Program-made: the position numbers and the translations under genes
Assembly (NCBI GenBank): GCA_016124205.1
Contig: WGOD01000001.1
Location: forward strand, 558,001-622,000
From: Alphaproteobacteria bacterium
GTDB taxonomy: Bacteria; Pseudomonadota; Alphaproteobacteria; Caulobacterales; Maricaulaceae
Length of the DNA stretch: 64,000 nt
Direction: 5' to 3'
The notes under the pieces: model-generated
What the model saw: the letters and a program-made list of their open reading frames with translations, nothing else
Told to the model about the DNA's origin: nothing
Databases searched by the model: none
In this document: positions 25,761-34,590 of the stretch, in pieces
Numbering within the stretch: the first letter of the stretch is position 1
Layout of the letters: each line of letters opens with the position of its first letter

Positions 25761-27197
25761 TCAGAACGGCAGTGCCGTGAAGTCCGGCAGGTCGACCGTG
25801 ATCGTGTCGCTGGCGGCGGCTTCACCGCGCATGAAACGCGCCATCGCCTCCCCGACTTCGGGCGAGGTCATGAACAAATTGTGCCCGGCATTCACGACCG
25901 TGATGTGCGTGACATTCGACAGGCCGGAGACGGCCTCTGCCTGTGCGCCGGGATAGGTCCGGCCATCGAGCGTGCCGGTCAGGACCAGGACGGGAATGTC
26001 CGATACGGGCGGCTGGCGGAACGCGTCGCCCAGATCGAATCCCTCCCACACGCCGCGGATCTGCGGCATCGGCGAATTGAGGTAGCGCCCGACCAGGCCG
26101 TTTTCCGCTTCCGCCTCGAACCGGGCAAGTCGTTCATCGGAAATGCCGGAAGACAGGTCCATCGCCGTCGACATCGCCGACAGGGTGATCGTCTCGTTCG
26201 GCGTGTGGATGCGCTGAAGCAGGGCCAGAGTCAGCGAATAGTCGCCCTGATCAACGCCGGAATAGAGGGCGAGGAGGAAGGCGGCGCTGCCCGGATCGGC
26301 GATCAGCATGGAGCCCGCCTGCTGCATCAGCCTCCGCTGCAGAAGGAAAGGCGCCGTCGAGCCGTCTTCCAGAGGAAATTCTAGCAGGACCGGCTCGGCG
26401 TCGAGCCGCGCCTGGACCCGGCGCATCATGCCGGCGATGTCGGGATAGGCGGCCGCGGCTTCAGGCTGGGTGTTCACGGCCTCCTGAAGGCGCGCGAAAT
26501 AGGCGTCGGTGCGCGAGGGCAGTTTCACCGTCTGGTCGAGCCCCTCGACGCTGGCGAGGATGGCGCGATCGATCTCGCCCGGCAGCTCGCGGATCGCTGC
26601 GAGCGCCAGATGCGTGCCATAGGAAATGCCCCAGAGCGTCACCTGATCGGCCCCCAGATGGCGGCGGAGATCGGACAGGTCGCGCGCGCTTTCCACCGTC
26701 GTGTAGCCACGCAGATCGACGCCCTGGCTTTCCCAGATCGCGCGGCATTCCTCGGCGGCGGCGCGATAAAGGGCGGCATATTCGGCATCATCGATCGCCT
26801 CGGCATCGGGGACGGCCTGCGCGGAGACGCAGCGTTCGATGTCGTTCGACGCGCCGGTGCCGCGCTGGTCGAAGGCGATCACATCGCCGAATTCGCGCAT
26901 TGCCATGAAGAGCGGAAATCTTCGGCCGCGCGCCGTTCCGATCCCCGACCCGCCGGGCCCGCCGGACAGGTAGACGATCGGGGCGCCGGGATGCTCGCCG
27001 GTGGCCGGGAAGCGGACATAGGCGAGCGACAGCATGCGGCTGTCCGGATCGGCGCGGTTTTCAGGCACGTCGAACCGGCCTTCATAGGCGGTGACGGTCT
27101 CGCCGCTCTGCGCGGTGAAGGTAATCTCGGTTTCCTGCGCCATTGCTGACGGCAGAAGGAACAGGCTGGCAATCAGGACAAGGATCAGTCGGGACAT
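25761..27197 (-). CDS. Secreted alpha/beta hydrolase, tripeptidyl/prolyl-aminopeptidase-like
   Basis: A 478-residue exported enzyme. The signal peptide is about residues 1-20, ending SAMAQ. The oxyanion stretch is VYLSGGPGGSG, the nucleophile motif GISYGTH gives the catalytic serine, and a C-terminal TAP-like region has VLVLTGTLDGRTYP and VNAGHNLF for Asp and His. Close relatives release N-terminal residues from short peptides or act on esters. It ends 67 nt from the TetR operon and is not part of it. Confidence 0.9.
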   Translation of the reverse strand: MSRLILVLIASLFLLPSAMAQETEITFTAQSGETVTAYEGRFDVPENRADPDSRMLSLAYVRFPATGEHPGAPIVYLSGGPGGSGIGTARGRRFPLFMAMREFGDVIAFDQRGTGASNDIERCVSAQAVPDAEAIDDAEYAALYRAAAEECRAIWESQGVDLRGYTTVESARDLSDLRRHLGADQVTLWGISYGTHLALAAIRELPGEIDRAILASVEGLDQTVKLPSRTDAYFARLQEAVNTQPEAAAAYPDIAGMMRRVQARLDAEPVLLEFPLEDGSTAPFLLQRRLMQQAGSMLIADPGSAAFLLALYSGVDQGDYSLTLALLQRIHTPNETITLSAMSTAMDLSSGISDERLARFEAEAENGLVGRYLNSPMPQIRGVWEGFDLGDAFRQPPVSDIPVLVLTGTLDGRTYPGAQAEAVSGLSNVTHITVVNAGHNLFMTSPEVGEAMARFMRGEAAASDTITVDLPDFTALPF

Positions 27198-27330
27198 GGG
27201 TGGACTCCATTGGATGTCGGTCCCCGAACCTCGTCCCGCGTGTCCGTCATTTCGCGCGGCAATCGGTGAACGGCAGACTCCGGTCGTTCAGCGGCAGGAC
27301 AGAAGCGGCCAGCGGCGTTAGAAATCCGGT

Positions 27331-28848
27331 ATGCGGTGTCTTCTCCTCCTCCTCCTTCTCCTGTTCGCAGCCGGCGATGCCGGGGCGCAGGGGATTGCCT
27401 ACGACCAGTTGGTGGAGACGTGTCCGGTCGAACCTCGCGATACCGCACCGCCGGATTTCAGCCGTCCGAATTGCGTGACCGTGCCGCTGCAGTCGCTCGA
27501 CCCGCAGGGCAGCGCGATGTGGGTCAGGCTGACCGCCACCGTACCGCCGGAGCAGCTATCGGCCGGAGAGCCGCTCGGCCTGTTCATTTCCGGCAAGGCA
27601 TCGTCGGAGGCGTGGATCAACGGGCGGAGGATCGGTGCGAACGGCATTCCGGCGACCACGCCGGAAGCGGAAGTGCCGGGCCGGATCGATGCGGTGATCT
27701 TCATCCCGGACGGCCTGTTGCAGGCCGGGGACAATGACATCGTCCTGCGCCTGTCGGCGCAGCGCGGCGTATTGCACCTGAATTATCCGCTGCAGCATGT
27801 CGGCCTCTACGCCTATCGCAACCCGACCGATTTCATCCTGGCCGCCTATTGGCCGGCGCTGATCACGCTCGGCCTGCTCGGTGCCGGGTTCGTCGTCTTC
27901 GGCGTGCTGGCGATCCGCGGCGAGGACCGCGAGGGGTCGACGCTGCTCTCGCTCCTGTCCCTGACGGCGGCGGCGCAGCTCGTCGCCGAAACCCTGCGCG
28001 GTTTCTGGAACTATCCCTACCCGGTTCATGACCTACGCCTGCTGACATTGACGGCACTGGCCGTCGTGTTCGGCTCGCTGCTGGTGGCATTGGTGACGTT
28101 ACGCGCCACACCCCTGCCCCGCGCCGGACGGATGGCGGCAGTCGGGATCAGCCTTCTCGTCAGCCTTATCGCGATCGGGTTCGCCGACGCCTTCGATCTG
28201 AAGACCGCGCTCGCGCTTGTCATTCCCGCTATCGGCTGTGTGTGCCTGGCGGTCTGGGGCGCGCTGAACGGCAGTCGTGCTGCGTGGATCTGGGCGGCGG
28301 CCCTGTCGGTGTTCGTCCTGGCGTTCCGCTTCTCCGACGGCCTGTTTCTCGACCGGTATTTCTATTTCGTCGTGGCGGGCCTGCTTGTCGTCCTGTTCTT
28401 CCTGCAGGCGGTCAGCCTGGTGCGCGAGCGCCGCCAGCGCGTCGCAGAGGAAGCGCGGGCACGAAAGCTCGAAACCGCGCTCGACCTCGCACAGGAACGC
28501 GCCAGTCCCAGCGACATCGCCATCACCGCGCCGGGACGGATGGAGAAAGTCTCCACCGCGCGGATCAGCCATCTGTCAGGAGCGGGCGATTATGTCGAGA
28601 TCCACACCGATGACGGCCGGACCCTGTTGCATGGCGGCAGTCTGGGGGCGCTGGAGGAGGAATTGCCCGCGACCTTTCTGCGGGTCCACCGCAGCCATAT
28701 CGTCAACACGCTGTTCGTCACCGCGCTGGAGCGCGAGGCGAGCGGCACGGGCCTCCTCACCCTGTCCACCGGCGCGGTGATCCCGGTCAGCCGCCGCATC
28801 CTGCCCGCCGTGCGACAGGCGCTCGGCGTGGTGGCAGGCGCCCCCTGA
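27331..28848 (+). CDS. Membrane-bound LytTR-type transcriptional regulator
   Basis: A 505-residue protein with an unusual layout. After a signal-like start (residues 1-20) comes a periplasmic jelly-roll-like domain (to about 165), seven probable membrane helices (about 168-365), a coiled linker (VRERRQRVAEEARARKLETA), and a C-terminal LytTR DNA-binding domain (ISHLSGAGDYVEIHTDDGRT, then FLRVHRSHIVNT). The middle resembles 7TMR-DISM sensors. A signal could pass directly from periplasm to DNA. No response-regulator receiver is present. The TetR gene follows 73 nt later. Confidence 0.88.
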   Translation: MRCLLLLLLLLFAAGDAGAQGIAYDQLVETCPVEPRDTAPPDFSRPNCVTVPLQSLDPQGSAMWVRLTATVPPEQLSAGEPLGLFISGKASSEAWINGRRIGANGIPATTPEAEVPGRIDAVIFIPDGLLQAGDNDIVLRLSAQRGVLHLNYPLQHVGLYAYRNPTDFILAAYWPALITLGLLGAGFVVFGVLAIRGEDREGSTLLSLLSLTAAAQLVAETLRGFWNYPYPVHDLRLLTLTALAVVFGSLLVALVTLRATPLPRAGRMAAVGISLLVSLIAIGFADAFDLKTALALVIPAIGCVCLAVWGALNGSRAAWIWAAALSVFVLAFRFSDGLFLDRYFYFVVAGLLVVLFFLQAVSLVRERRQRVAEEARARKLETALDLAQERASPSDIAITAPGRMEKVSTARISHLSGAGDYVEIHTDDGRTLLHGGSLGALEEELPATFLRVHRSHIVNTLFVTALEREASGTGLLTLSTGAVIPVSRRILPAVRQALGVVAGAP

Positions 28849-28921
28849 CGGCGGGGTGCCAAGCGTTGAACCCGTCCATCCAGCCTTCCCCCGCGCCGCC
28901 AATCATGGCACGCCAACGGAC

Positions 28922-29443
28922 ATGACTGCCGACGACCGCAGAGACGCCCTGATCGACCGCCTCGCCGACCACATGCTGGCGAAGGGGATCGGCGCGTCCA
29001 GCTTGCGCGCACTGGCCAAGGCGGCCGGGACCAGCGACCGCATGCTGCTCTACTATTTCCGGGACAAGGACGAACTCGTCGCCGCAACGCTGGAGCGGGT
29101 CGCGGCGCGGTTTTCCGGCGCACTGGATGCGTTTGCTCCCGCTAAGCCCCTGCCCTTCGATGCCCTGCTGGCGCATCTCGCGCCGGTCCTGCTCGACGAG
29201 GCGGGCTGGCCCTATATGCGGGTGTGGCTGGAAATCGCGAGCCGGTCGGCCAATGGCGACACGGCCTGCCGCGTCGCCGGCGAAGCCATCGGACGCGGCT
29301 TTCACGCCTGGGGCGCAGCGCATCTAGACAGCGCACCGGACCGTCGCGCGCGCGACGCCGCGCGCCTGTTCGCAACGCTGGAAGGCATGGTGCTGTTGAA
29401 AGCGCTCGGCCTTGAGGACGTCAGCCGGATTGCGGCCGGTTGA
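28922..29443 (+). CDS. TetR-family regulator
   Basis: A 173-residue regulator with helix-turn-helix IGASSLRALAKAAGTSDRML, then LYYFRDKDEL. The ATG at 28922 starts a normal N-terminus (TADDRRDALIDRLADHMLA); the frame is open upstream but unlike the family. Its 3' end overlaps the convergent DUF5367-like gene by 23 nt. It is the obvious candidate to bind two palindromes in front of that gene. Confidence 0.9.
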   Translation: MTADDRRDALIDRLADHMLAKGIGASSLRALAKAAGTSDRMLLYYFRDKDELVAATLERVAARFSGALDAFAPAKPLPFDALLAHLAPVLLDEAGWPYMRVWLEIASRSANGDTACRVAGEAIGRGFHAWGAAHLDSAPDRRARDAARLFATLEGMVLLKALGLEDVSRIAAG

Positions 29444-29828
29444 GAAGCGCGCCAAGCGCGATCGCCACCGCACCGCCCCACAGGATGACCGCGCCGGCAT
29501 CGGCGAGCGTCGCGCCGCCATAGACGCCGGGGAAATACGGAATGGCGAGCCCGTCGAGCGCGATGGCGGCGCCGGTCGCCACGGCGGCGCCCGCGAAGAC
29601 CTGGTCGTCGCGCAAGCCCGCCAGGATCTTCACGAGAAGCACGAAGGGCAAAGTCCCGGGGATGAGGAGCGCATAGGTCAGCACCCGCCCGAACCCGTCG
29701 AACGCCCCGAGCGGGGCGATCCAGCCGATGATCAGCGCGCCGAGGAACCACAGCGCGGCCCCCATGGCGATGGCGATCAGGGACTGGCGGAGATTGAGGC
29801 CTGGACCCCGGCGGACGGCAGCGGACAT
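29421..29828 (-). CDS. DUF5367-like four-helix membrane protein
   Basis: A 135-residue protein with four membrane helices (about 14-32, 41-60, 72-92, 106-126). The LGALIIGW start and the DGLAIPYFPGVYG phrase fit DUF5367, a family of unknown function; the match is from memory and not certain. ATG 29828 is chosen over a longer form starting at 29861, which would run across the operator. Two palindromes lie directly upstream, so it is likely under tight regulation. Confidence 0.75.
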   Translation of the reverse strand: MSAAVRRGPGLNLRQSLIAIAMGAALWFLGALIIGWIAPLGAFDGFGRVLTYALLIPGTLPFVLLVKILAGLRDDQVFAGAAVATGAAIALDGLAIPYFPGVYGGATLADAGAVILWGGAVAIALGALLNRPQSG

Positions 29829-29838
29829 GACGCGGCTC

Positions 29839-29887
29839 CTGTAGCAACTGCTACAGGGCACGCTAACGGAGTGTAGCGCTCGCTACA
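29839..29887. promoter_or_regulatory. Twin palindromic operators upstream of the DUF5367-like gene
   Basis: CTGTAGCA-AC-TGCTACAG (29839-29856) and TGTAGCG-CT-CGCTACA (29872-29887) are perfect inverted repeats sharing the TGTAGC half-site. Their centres are 32 bp apart, close to three helical turns, as for two dimers on one DNA face. They are 11 nt upstream of the minus-strand ATG and about 84 nt from the hydrolase start on the plus strand. The TetR protein at 28922 is the probable ligand. Confidence 0.75.
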
Positions 29888-29970
29888 AGCGCGATCGTCC
29901 CGATGGCTCGACATGACGGAATGCGGTATACTCGCTGCGGCGTTCGCGCCGGAACCCGCGGCGGTCCTGC

Positions 29971-30927
29971 ATGGCAACACGACACATGATACTGCTCGCC
30001 CTGGCCGGAATGGTGTTGGTAGGCGCGGTTGCCGTCTGGCGGGCATTTGATCGCGACATGCACGGCATTCGGACGGCCCTCGACGGTCGCAGCGCGGTCA
30101 TTCCAACATCTTCGGGACCCGTCGAACGCGCGACCGGCGGGACGGGCTTGCCGGTACTTGTGTTGCATGGTGCGGGCGGCGGCCACGATCAGGGCGCCTT
30201 GTTTGCAGAAGCTTTCCTGCCCTCCGGCTATCGCTGGATTGCGCCATCGCGCTTCGGATATCTTCGTTCGCCGCTACCGGTGGACGCGTCTACGGCGGCG
30301 CAGGCCGATACCCTCGCGGCCCTGCTCGATGCCGAAGGGCTGGACCGGGTTGCCGTCTTGGCGGTTTCGGGCGGTGTTCCCCCCGCCCTGCAACTCGCCG
30401 AGCGCCATCCTGACCGCGTGAGTGCCTTGATCCTGGTCTCGTCGGCCCCTTTCTCGCCCTACGAGGTCGACGACCAGGGCCTGCCTGTTCCGGCCTGGGT
30501 CTATTCGGTGCTGTTCAGTTCCGATTTCCCGATCTGGCTCGTCCGGCAGCTTGCGCCGCACGCCCTCGAAGGCCTGTTCGACATACGCGCGGATCTCAAA
30601 CAGGACCTCTCACCGGCCGACCGGGCGTTTGCCGACGCGATGGTGTCGGCATTTCTGCCGGTCACGCAAAGGCTGGAAGGGGTCAGAAATGAAGCTGCCG
30701 CGATCGACCCCGGCGCGCGCTATGCGCTTTCAGAAATCAATGCCCCGGCGCTGATCATCCACACGCGGGATGACGGTCTGAACCCGTTCGAAATTGCCGA
30801 ACGGCTTGACCGGGAATTGCCCGACTCCCGGCTGGTCTCCCTCGAAACGGGGGGACATCTTCTGCTCGGACGGCATGACCGGATCCGCGAAGAGGTCCGG
30901 ATATTTCTGGAAGAACAGGCCGAATAG
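29971..30927 (+). CDS. Membrane-anchored alpha/beta hydrolase
   Basis: A 318-residue protein with one N-terminal helix (residues 5-24) as anchor or uncleaved signal, then an alpha/beta-hydrolase fold. Visible motifs: LHGAGGGHDQG (oxyanion region), VLAVSGGVPPAL (nucleophile Ser), HTRDDGLNP (Asp) and GGHLLLGRHD (His). Substrate unknown. It lies 84 nt from the twin palindromes on the opposite side from the DUF5367-like gene and could share that regulation. Confidence 0.88.
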   Translation: MATRHMILLALAGMVLVGAVAVWRAFDRDMHGIRTALDGRSAVIPTSSGPVERATGGTGLPVLVLHGAGGGHDQGALFAEAFLPSGYRWIAPSRFGYLRSPLPVDASTAAQADTLAALLDAEGLDRVAVLAVSGGVPPALQLAERHPDRVSALILVSSAPFSPYEVDDQGLPVPAWVYSVLFSSDFPIWLVRQLAPHALEGLFDIRADLKQDLSPADRAFADAMVSAFLPVTQRLEGVRNEAAAIDPGARYALSEINAPALIIHTRDDGLNPFEIAERLDRELPDSRLVSLETGGHLLLGRHDRIREEVRIFLEEQAE

Positions 30928-30937
30928 GCCCGCCCGG

Positions 30938-31147
30938 TTACCAATGCGGCGGTTTTTCGCTCGCGGGCGGGGCGGGCATGTTGTCCTCGAGCGCGCCGAG
31001 GCGGGCGTGGGAATGTTCCAGCGCCCGGGTCAGCCGGTCGATCTCGCGCTGCTGACGGGTGACGACGTCGCTGAGATCGTCGATCACGCGCTGCTGTTCC
31101 GCGAGGTGAGCCTCAAGGGCGTCGAGACGGGTCGGTTTGTCGCTCAT
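30938..31147 (-). CDS. slyX: SlyX family protein
   Basis: A 69-residue coiled-coil protein: RLDALEAHLAEQQRVIDDLS, then DVVTRQQREIDRLTRAL, ending in the typical PPHW-like (SEKPPHW) tail. SlyX was named after a locus beside slyD and has no proven function. ATG 31147. The gene is convergent with the upstream hydrolase and separate from its neighbours. Confidence 0.88.
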   Translation of the reverse strand: MSDKPTRLDALEAHLAEQQRVIDDLSDVVTRQQREIDRLTRALEHSHARLGALEDNMPAPPASEKPPHW

Positions 31148-31211
31148 GAACAGGTCCGGGCGGGTCGCAGGTCAGGTCGGAAACCGGCCATGCCCTGCCC
31201 CCGCCTGCCGG

Positions 31212-31457
31212 TCAAGAGCCGGCGGAGACAGCCTTCTTGCGCGAGGCGCGCGGCTTCTTCGTCTTCGGCGCGTCGGGCACGATGACGGTCTCGGCATCGC
31301 GGGCGAGACGCGCCGCGCGTTGCTGGCGCATCAGCGACTGGCGCTTGGCGGATTCCTCTTCGAGGATCGTCTTCACCGCAATGTCGGTGGCCTGGGCGCG
31401 CGAATGGGCGCTCGGACGCGGCGTTTTGAAGGCGCCGGCTGTGTTGTGCTTGGTCAT
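31212..31457 (-). CDS. Small basic hypothetical protein
   Basis: An 81-residue, lysine- and arginine-rich soluble protein (HSRAQATDIAVKTILEEESA, then KRQSLMRQQRAARLARDAET, a PKTKKPRASRKKAV tail). A helical middle and a disordered basic end suggest nucleic-acid contact, but this is inference. GGGAGA precedes ATG 31457. It follows the cspA terminator on the same strand. Family not recognised. Confidence 0.65.
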   Translation of the reverse strand: MTKHNTAGAFKTPRPSAHSRAQATDIAVKTILEEESAKRQSLMRQQRAARLARDAETVIVPDAPKTKKPRASRKKAVSAGS

Positions 31458-31486
31458 GTCTCAATCTCCCTGAATTCGAAAACAGA

Positions 31487-31512
31487 AAGGGCCGGACTTT
31501 CGTCCGGCCCTT
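31487..31512 (-). terminator. Rho-independent terminator after cspA
   Basis: AAGGGCCGGAC (31487-31497) pairs perfectly with GTCCGGCCCTT (31502-31512) around a TTTC loop. Read on the minus strand it is followed by a T-rich stretch. It lies about 50 nt past the cspA stop. Confidence 0.85.
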
Positions 31513-31562
31513 CCCGATCTCATCCGGCGCGGCGGGCGACCGCGCGCCAGACCGTGAAGCCT

Positions 31563-31772
31563 TTAGAGCTTCTGGAGATTGTCAGCGGCGTTCTTGCCCG
31601 ACTTGCGGTCGGCCACGACGTCGAAGGAGACCTTGTCGCCTTCGTTCAGCGCGCGGATGCCCGCACGCTCGAGCGCGGTGGCGTGGACGAAAACGTCCGT
31701 CGAGCCGTCTTCCGGCTGGATGAAGCCGAAGCCCTTGGTCGAATTGAAGAATTTAACGGTACCAGTAGCCAT
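31563..31772 (-). CDS. cspA: Cold-shock domain protein
   Basis: A 69-residue single cold-shock domain: TGTVKFFNSTKGFGFIQPED carries RNP1 (KGFGFI), and VFVHATALE carries RNP2. Such proteins bind single-stranded RNA and melt structure. The gene has a terminator downstream. There are about 190 nt between its ATG and the guaA stop on the same strand, room for its own promoter and long 5' leader, as is usual for csp genes. A specific temperature response is not shown by the sequence. Confidence 0.95.
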   Translation of the reverse strand: MATGTVKFFNSTKGFGFIQPEDGSTDVFVHATALERAGIRALNEGDKVSFDVVADRKSGKNAADNLQKL

Positions 31773-31963
31773 GACGATTTCCTTTCAATCGGTCACGCAG
31801 TGACAGGCCCGGGCCGGCCGTGTGCCGGAGGGTCCTGAAGAGACGAAATTGGAAGGAAGTCAGTCAGGGGCGCAGACTGCGCGCGCCGGAATCGTTCGGC
31901 AAACAAGTTCGTGGGGCAGCGTATGGACCGGAATTGTGGCGGAAACAAGGGGGTGCAGCGCAC

Positions 31964-33538
31964 CTACTCCCACTCGATGGTCCCGGGCGGCTTGGACGTC
32001 ACGTCATAAACGACGCGATTCACGCCGCGGACCTCGTTGATGATGCGCGTGGCGGTGCGCCCGAGGAAGTCGTGGTCGAAGGGGAAATAGTCCGCCGTCA
32101 TGCCGTCGACCGAGGTGACGGCGCGAAGGCCGAGGACGTGGTCATAGGTGCGCTCGTCGCCCATCACGCCAACGGTGCGCACGGGCAGCAAAACCGCGAA
32201 GGCCTGCCAGATCTCGTCATAGAGCCCGGCCTTGCGGATTTCCTCGATATAGATAGCGTCGGCCTTCCTGAGGATGTCGGCCTTCTCCTTCGAGACGGCG
32301 CCCGGTATCCGGATGGCGAGGCCCGGCCCCGGGAAGGGGTGGCGGCCGACGAAGGCGTCCGGCAGGCCGAGCTCGCGGCCGAGCGCGCGCACCTCGTCCT
32401 TGAAGAGTTCGCGAAGCGGCTCGACGAGCTTCATATTCATCCGCTCGGGCAGGCCGCCGACATTGTGGTGGCTCTTGATCGTCACCGAGGGGCCGCCATC
32501 GAAGCTGACGCTCTCGATCACATCGGGATAGAGCGTGCCCTGGGCCAGGAAGTCGGCGCCGCCGGCCTCTTTCGCGTGCTTCTCGAACACGTCGATGAAC
32601 AGCTTGCCGATCGTCTTGCGCTTCTTTTCCGGGTCGTCGATGCCGTCGAGCGCAGTGAGGAAAAGCTCACCTTCATCAGCATGTACCAGCGGAATGTTGA
32701 AGCTGTCCCTGAACAGGGTGACGACTTCGTGCGCCTCGTTCATACGCATCAGGCCGGTATCGACGAAGACGCAGGTCAGCTGCTCGCCGATCGCCTCGTG
32801 GATCAGGACGGCGGCGACGGCGGAGTCCACGCCGCCCGACAGGCCGCAGATCACCTTGCCCTTGCCCACCTGCTCACGGATCTTGGCGATCGCCTCGTCC
32901 TTGAAGGCGGCCATCGTCCAGTCACCCTTCAGCCCAGCAATGCGGTGGGTGAAGTTCTTCAGGATCTCGCTGCCGCGCGGCGTGTTCGTCACTTCCGGGT
33001 GGAATTGCACGGCGTAGAAGCGCTTCTCCTCGTTCGCGATGGCGGCGAAGGGCGCGCTGTTCGTCCTGGCGATCACGTGGAAGCCCTCGGGCAGCGCCGT
33101 GACGCGGTCGCCGTGGCTCATCCACACGCGTTCCTCATGGCCGATCGTGCCGAGCCCCTCGAAGAGCGGGCTGTCCGCCACGAAGGTGATGTCGGCGCGG
33201 CCGAATTCGCGCTCGTCGCTGGCCTCGACCCGGCCGCCCAGCTGGGCGCACATCGTCTGCTCGCCGTAGCAGATGCCGAGGACCGGGACGCCAAGCTCGA
33301 ACACGACCCCATCGGCGCGCGGGGAATTCTCCCAATGCGTCGAATGCGGCGAGCCGGACAGGATGACGGCCTGGGGGTTATAGTCCCGGATGAAGGCTTC
33401 GTTGGCACGGTTGAAGGGGTGGACTTCGCAGTACACACCGCTCTCGCGCAGGCGGCGCGCGATCAGCTGCGTCACCTGGCTGCCGAAGTCGATAACGAGG
33501 ACTTTTTCGTGGGTTTCGGAGGCGTTGATCTCGGTCAT
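31964..33538 (-). CDS. guaA: GMP synthase (glutamine-hydrolysing)
   Basis: A 524-residue enzyme that aminates XMP to GMP. The class I glutaminase domain has the nucleophile motif GICYGEQ and the HPEVTNT histidine. The ATP-pyrophosphatase domain has the P-loop SGGVDSAV. The C-terminal dimer domain ends [13 protein letters not shown], the canonical GuaA tail. Start ATG 33538. guaB lies about 3.3 kb away on the same strand, so the two GMP-pathway genes are near but not adjacent. Confidence 0.97.
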   Translation of the reverse strand: MTEINASETHEKVLVIDFGSQVTQLIARRLRESGVYCEVHPFNRANEAFIRDYNPQAVILSGSPHSTHWENSPRADGVVFELGVPVLGICYGEQTMCAQLGGRVEASDEREFGRADITFVADSPLFEGLGTIGHEERVWMSHGDRVTALPEGFHVIARTNSAPFAAIANEEKRFYAVQFHPEVTNTPRGSEILKNFTHRIAGLKGDWTMAAFKDEAIAKIREQVGKGKVICGLSGGVDSAVAAVLIHEAIGEQLTCVFVDTGLMRMNEAHEVVTLFRDSFNIPLVHADEGELFLTALDGIDDPEKKRKTIGKLFIDVFEKHAKEAGGADFLAQGTLYPDVIESVSFDGGPSVTIKSHHNVGGLPERMNMKLVEPLRELFKDEVRALGRELGLPDAFVGRHPFPGPGLAIRIPGAVSKEKADILRKADAIYIEEIRKAGLYDEIWQAFAVLLPVRTVGVMGDERTYDHVLGLRAVTSVDGMTADYFPFDHDFLGRTATRIINEVRGVNRVVYDVTSKPPGTIEWE

Positions 33539-33586
33539 GCCGCCCGATAGCGCGAGTCAGCGCGAAAGGCGAGTCGGGGGTGCGCT

Positions 33587-33889
33587 TCAGGTGCCCGAAG
33601 CCACGACCGGAAAAATAATCGCTGCTGCCAAACCAACCAGCCAGGTTGGCAGAATCCAAAAGAAGGTCGAGGCGCGCAGGTCGAACAGGCCCAGTCGCGA
33701 ACGGACGCGGAAGACGATGTCCATTGCGGTCATTAAAAGCGCGGGGATGGTCAAATACACCAGAGCGAATGTCAGACCATCGACCGACGCGTTCCGATCG
33801 ACGAACGGCAGGCTGAGCAACAGCATCCCAATACCGACAAGCATCGATATTACCAGAAAAGTTGCCGCGGGTGCGCGCCAGACGACCAT
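33587..33889 (-). CDS. Small membrane protein, three helices, unknown function
   Basis: A 100-residue protein with three to four predicted membrane segments (about 8-27, 37-55, 78-98) joined by short basic loops (RVRSRLGLFDLRAS). ATG 33889 is preferred because a strong GGGGGA site precedes it and the upstream part of the frame is polar and unlikely. Family not recognised. It lies between guaA and an intergenic repeat. Confidence 0.65.
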   Translation of the reverse strand: MVVWRAPAATFLVISMLVGIGMLLLSLPFVDRNASVDGLTFALVYLTIPALLMTAMDIVFRVRSRLGLFDLRASTFFWILPTWLVGLAAAIIFPVVASGT

Positions 33890-34054
33890 AAGATTCCCCC
33901 TCGTCCCTGCCACCGGGATATCCATGAATTGTATCAGTTGGATAACAGCGGTCCGGTCACCACGCGTTTTCACGGCGCCTCTGATCTTCGCTGGTTCGAG
34001 GTCCCGGATCGCGCAGCCGCGCGTCCGGGAATTCAGCTTTGGAAAAAGGTTCCG

Positions 34055-34121
34055 GGGTTCCTGCGAAGGCAGGAACCCAGACAGCAGTGGAACTGGATCC
34101 CTGCCTCCGCAGGGATCCCGG
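34055..34121. repeat. Palindromic intergenic repeat, family A, diverged copy 3
   Basis: A hairpin around GGGTTCCTGCGAAGGCAGGA ending ACCCAG (34055-34080) and another around CTGGATCCCTGCCTCCGCAG ending GATCCCGG (34093-34121). The same two-hairpin plan as the copies at 6986 and 41222, with compensating changes in the stems. It ends 2 nt before the stop of the gene at 34123. Confidence 0.75.
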
Positions 34122-34122
34122 A

Positions 34123-34590
34123 TCAGCGCACCTCACCCACCCGGTATCGCTCAAGCAGCTCCGCGAGTGCGGCTGGTGCCATGCCGTAATTGGCACGGAG
34201 TTTGGTCAGGCCTGCATCGGTGCGCACCGCGACGAGGCTGCGGAACCGCTCCTTCAGCACGACAAAGCCTTGAATGTCAGCCCAGTCGAAGTGGCGGGAG
34301 CCGGACCAGCCGGTTTCCGTCATGGCGTGCTGGGTCAGGTGCAGCGACATGCGTCCGGCGAGGATGGCGACGACGTCCAGCGCGCATTTGAGCGTCCACA
34401 CACCGAGAATGCCGGCCATGACGAGGAAGAAGACGGCGCGAGGCTCTGTGCCCCCTGCCGTGCCCGTCAAATCACCGCGCGCAAACAGGAACATAGCGAC
34501 GGACAGCGCCGCGATCAGCGCCGACCCGATTGTGCGGACACTCGCCGCCAGCAGAGATGCCCTGATCTCCCGCGCCGGGAGGAGGGTCAC
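34123..34590 (-). CDS. PH-like membrane protein, second of a tandem pair
   Basis: A 155-residue protein starting at a GTG that overlaps the preceding stop (GTGA). It has two membrane helices (about 13-36, 53-71) and a soluble C-terminal half with DWADIQGFVVLKERFRSLVA and a final motif NYGMAPAALAELLERYR. That ending matches GYGMPAQDLADLMNRYR in the upstream gene, so the two are paralogues. The topology suits PH-like proteins (STM3941-type) of unknown role; the family call is tentative. Confidence 0.7.
   Translation of the reverse strand: MTLLPAREIRASLLAASVRTIGSALIAALSVAMFLFARGDLTGTAGGTEPRAVFFLVMAGILGVWTLKCALDVVAILAGRMSLHLTQHAMTETGWSGSRHFDWADIQGFVVLKERFRSLVAVRTDAGLTKLRANYGMAPAALAELLERYRVGEVR

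Noticed and set aside
31820-33550. 576-codon plus-strand frame over guaA
   Set aside because: guaA on the minus strand is unambiguous; the plus-strand product is His/Arg/Gly-rich and resembles no family.
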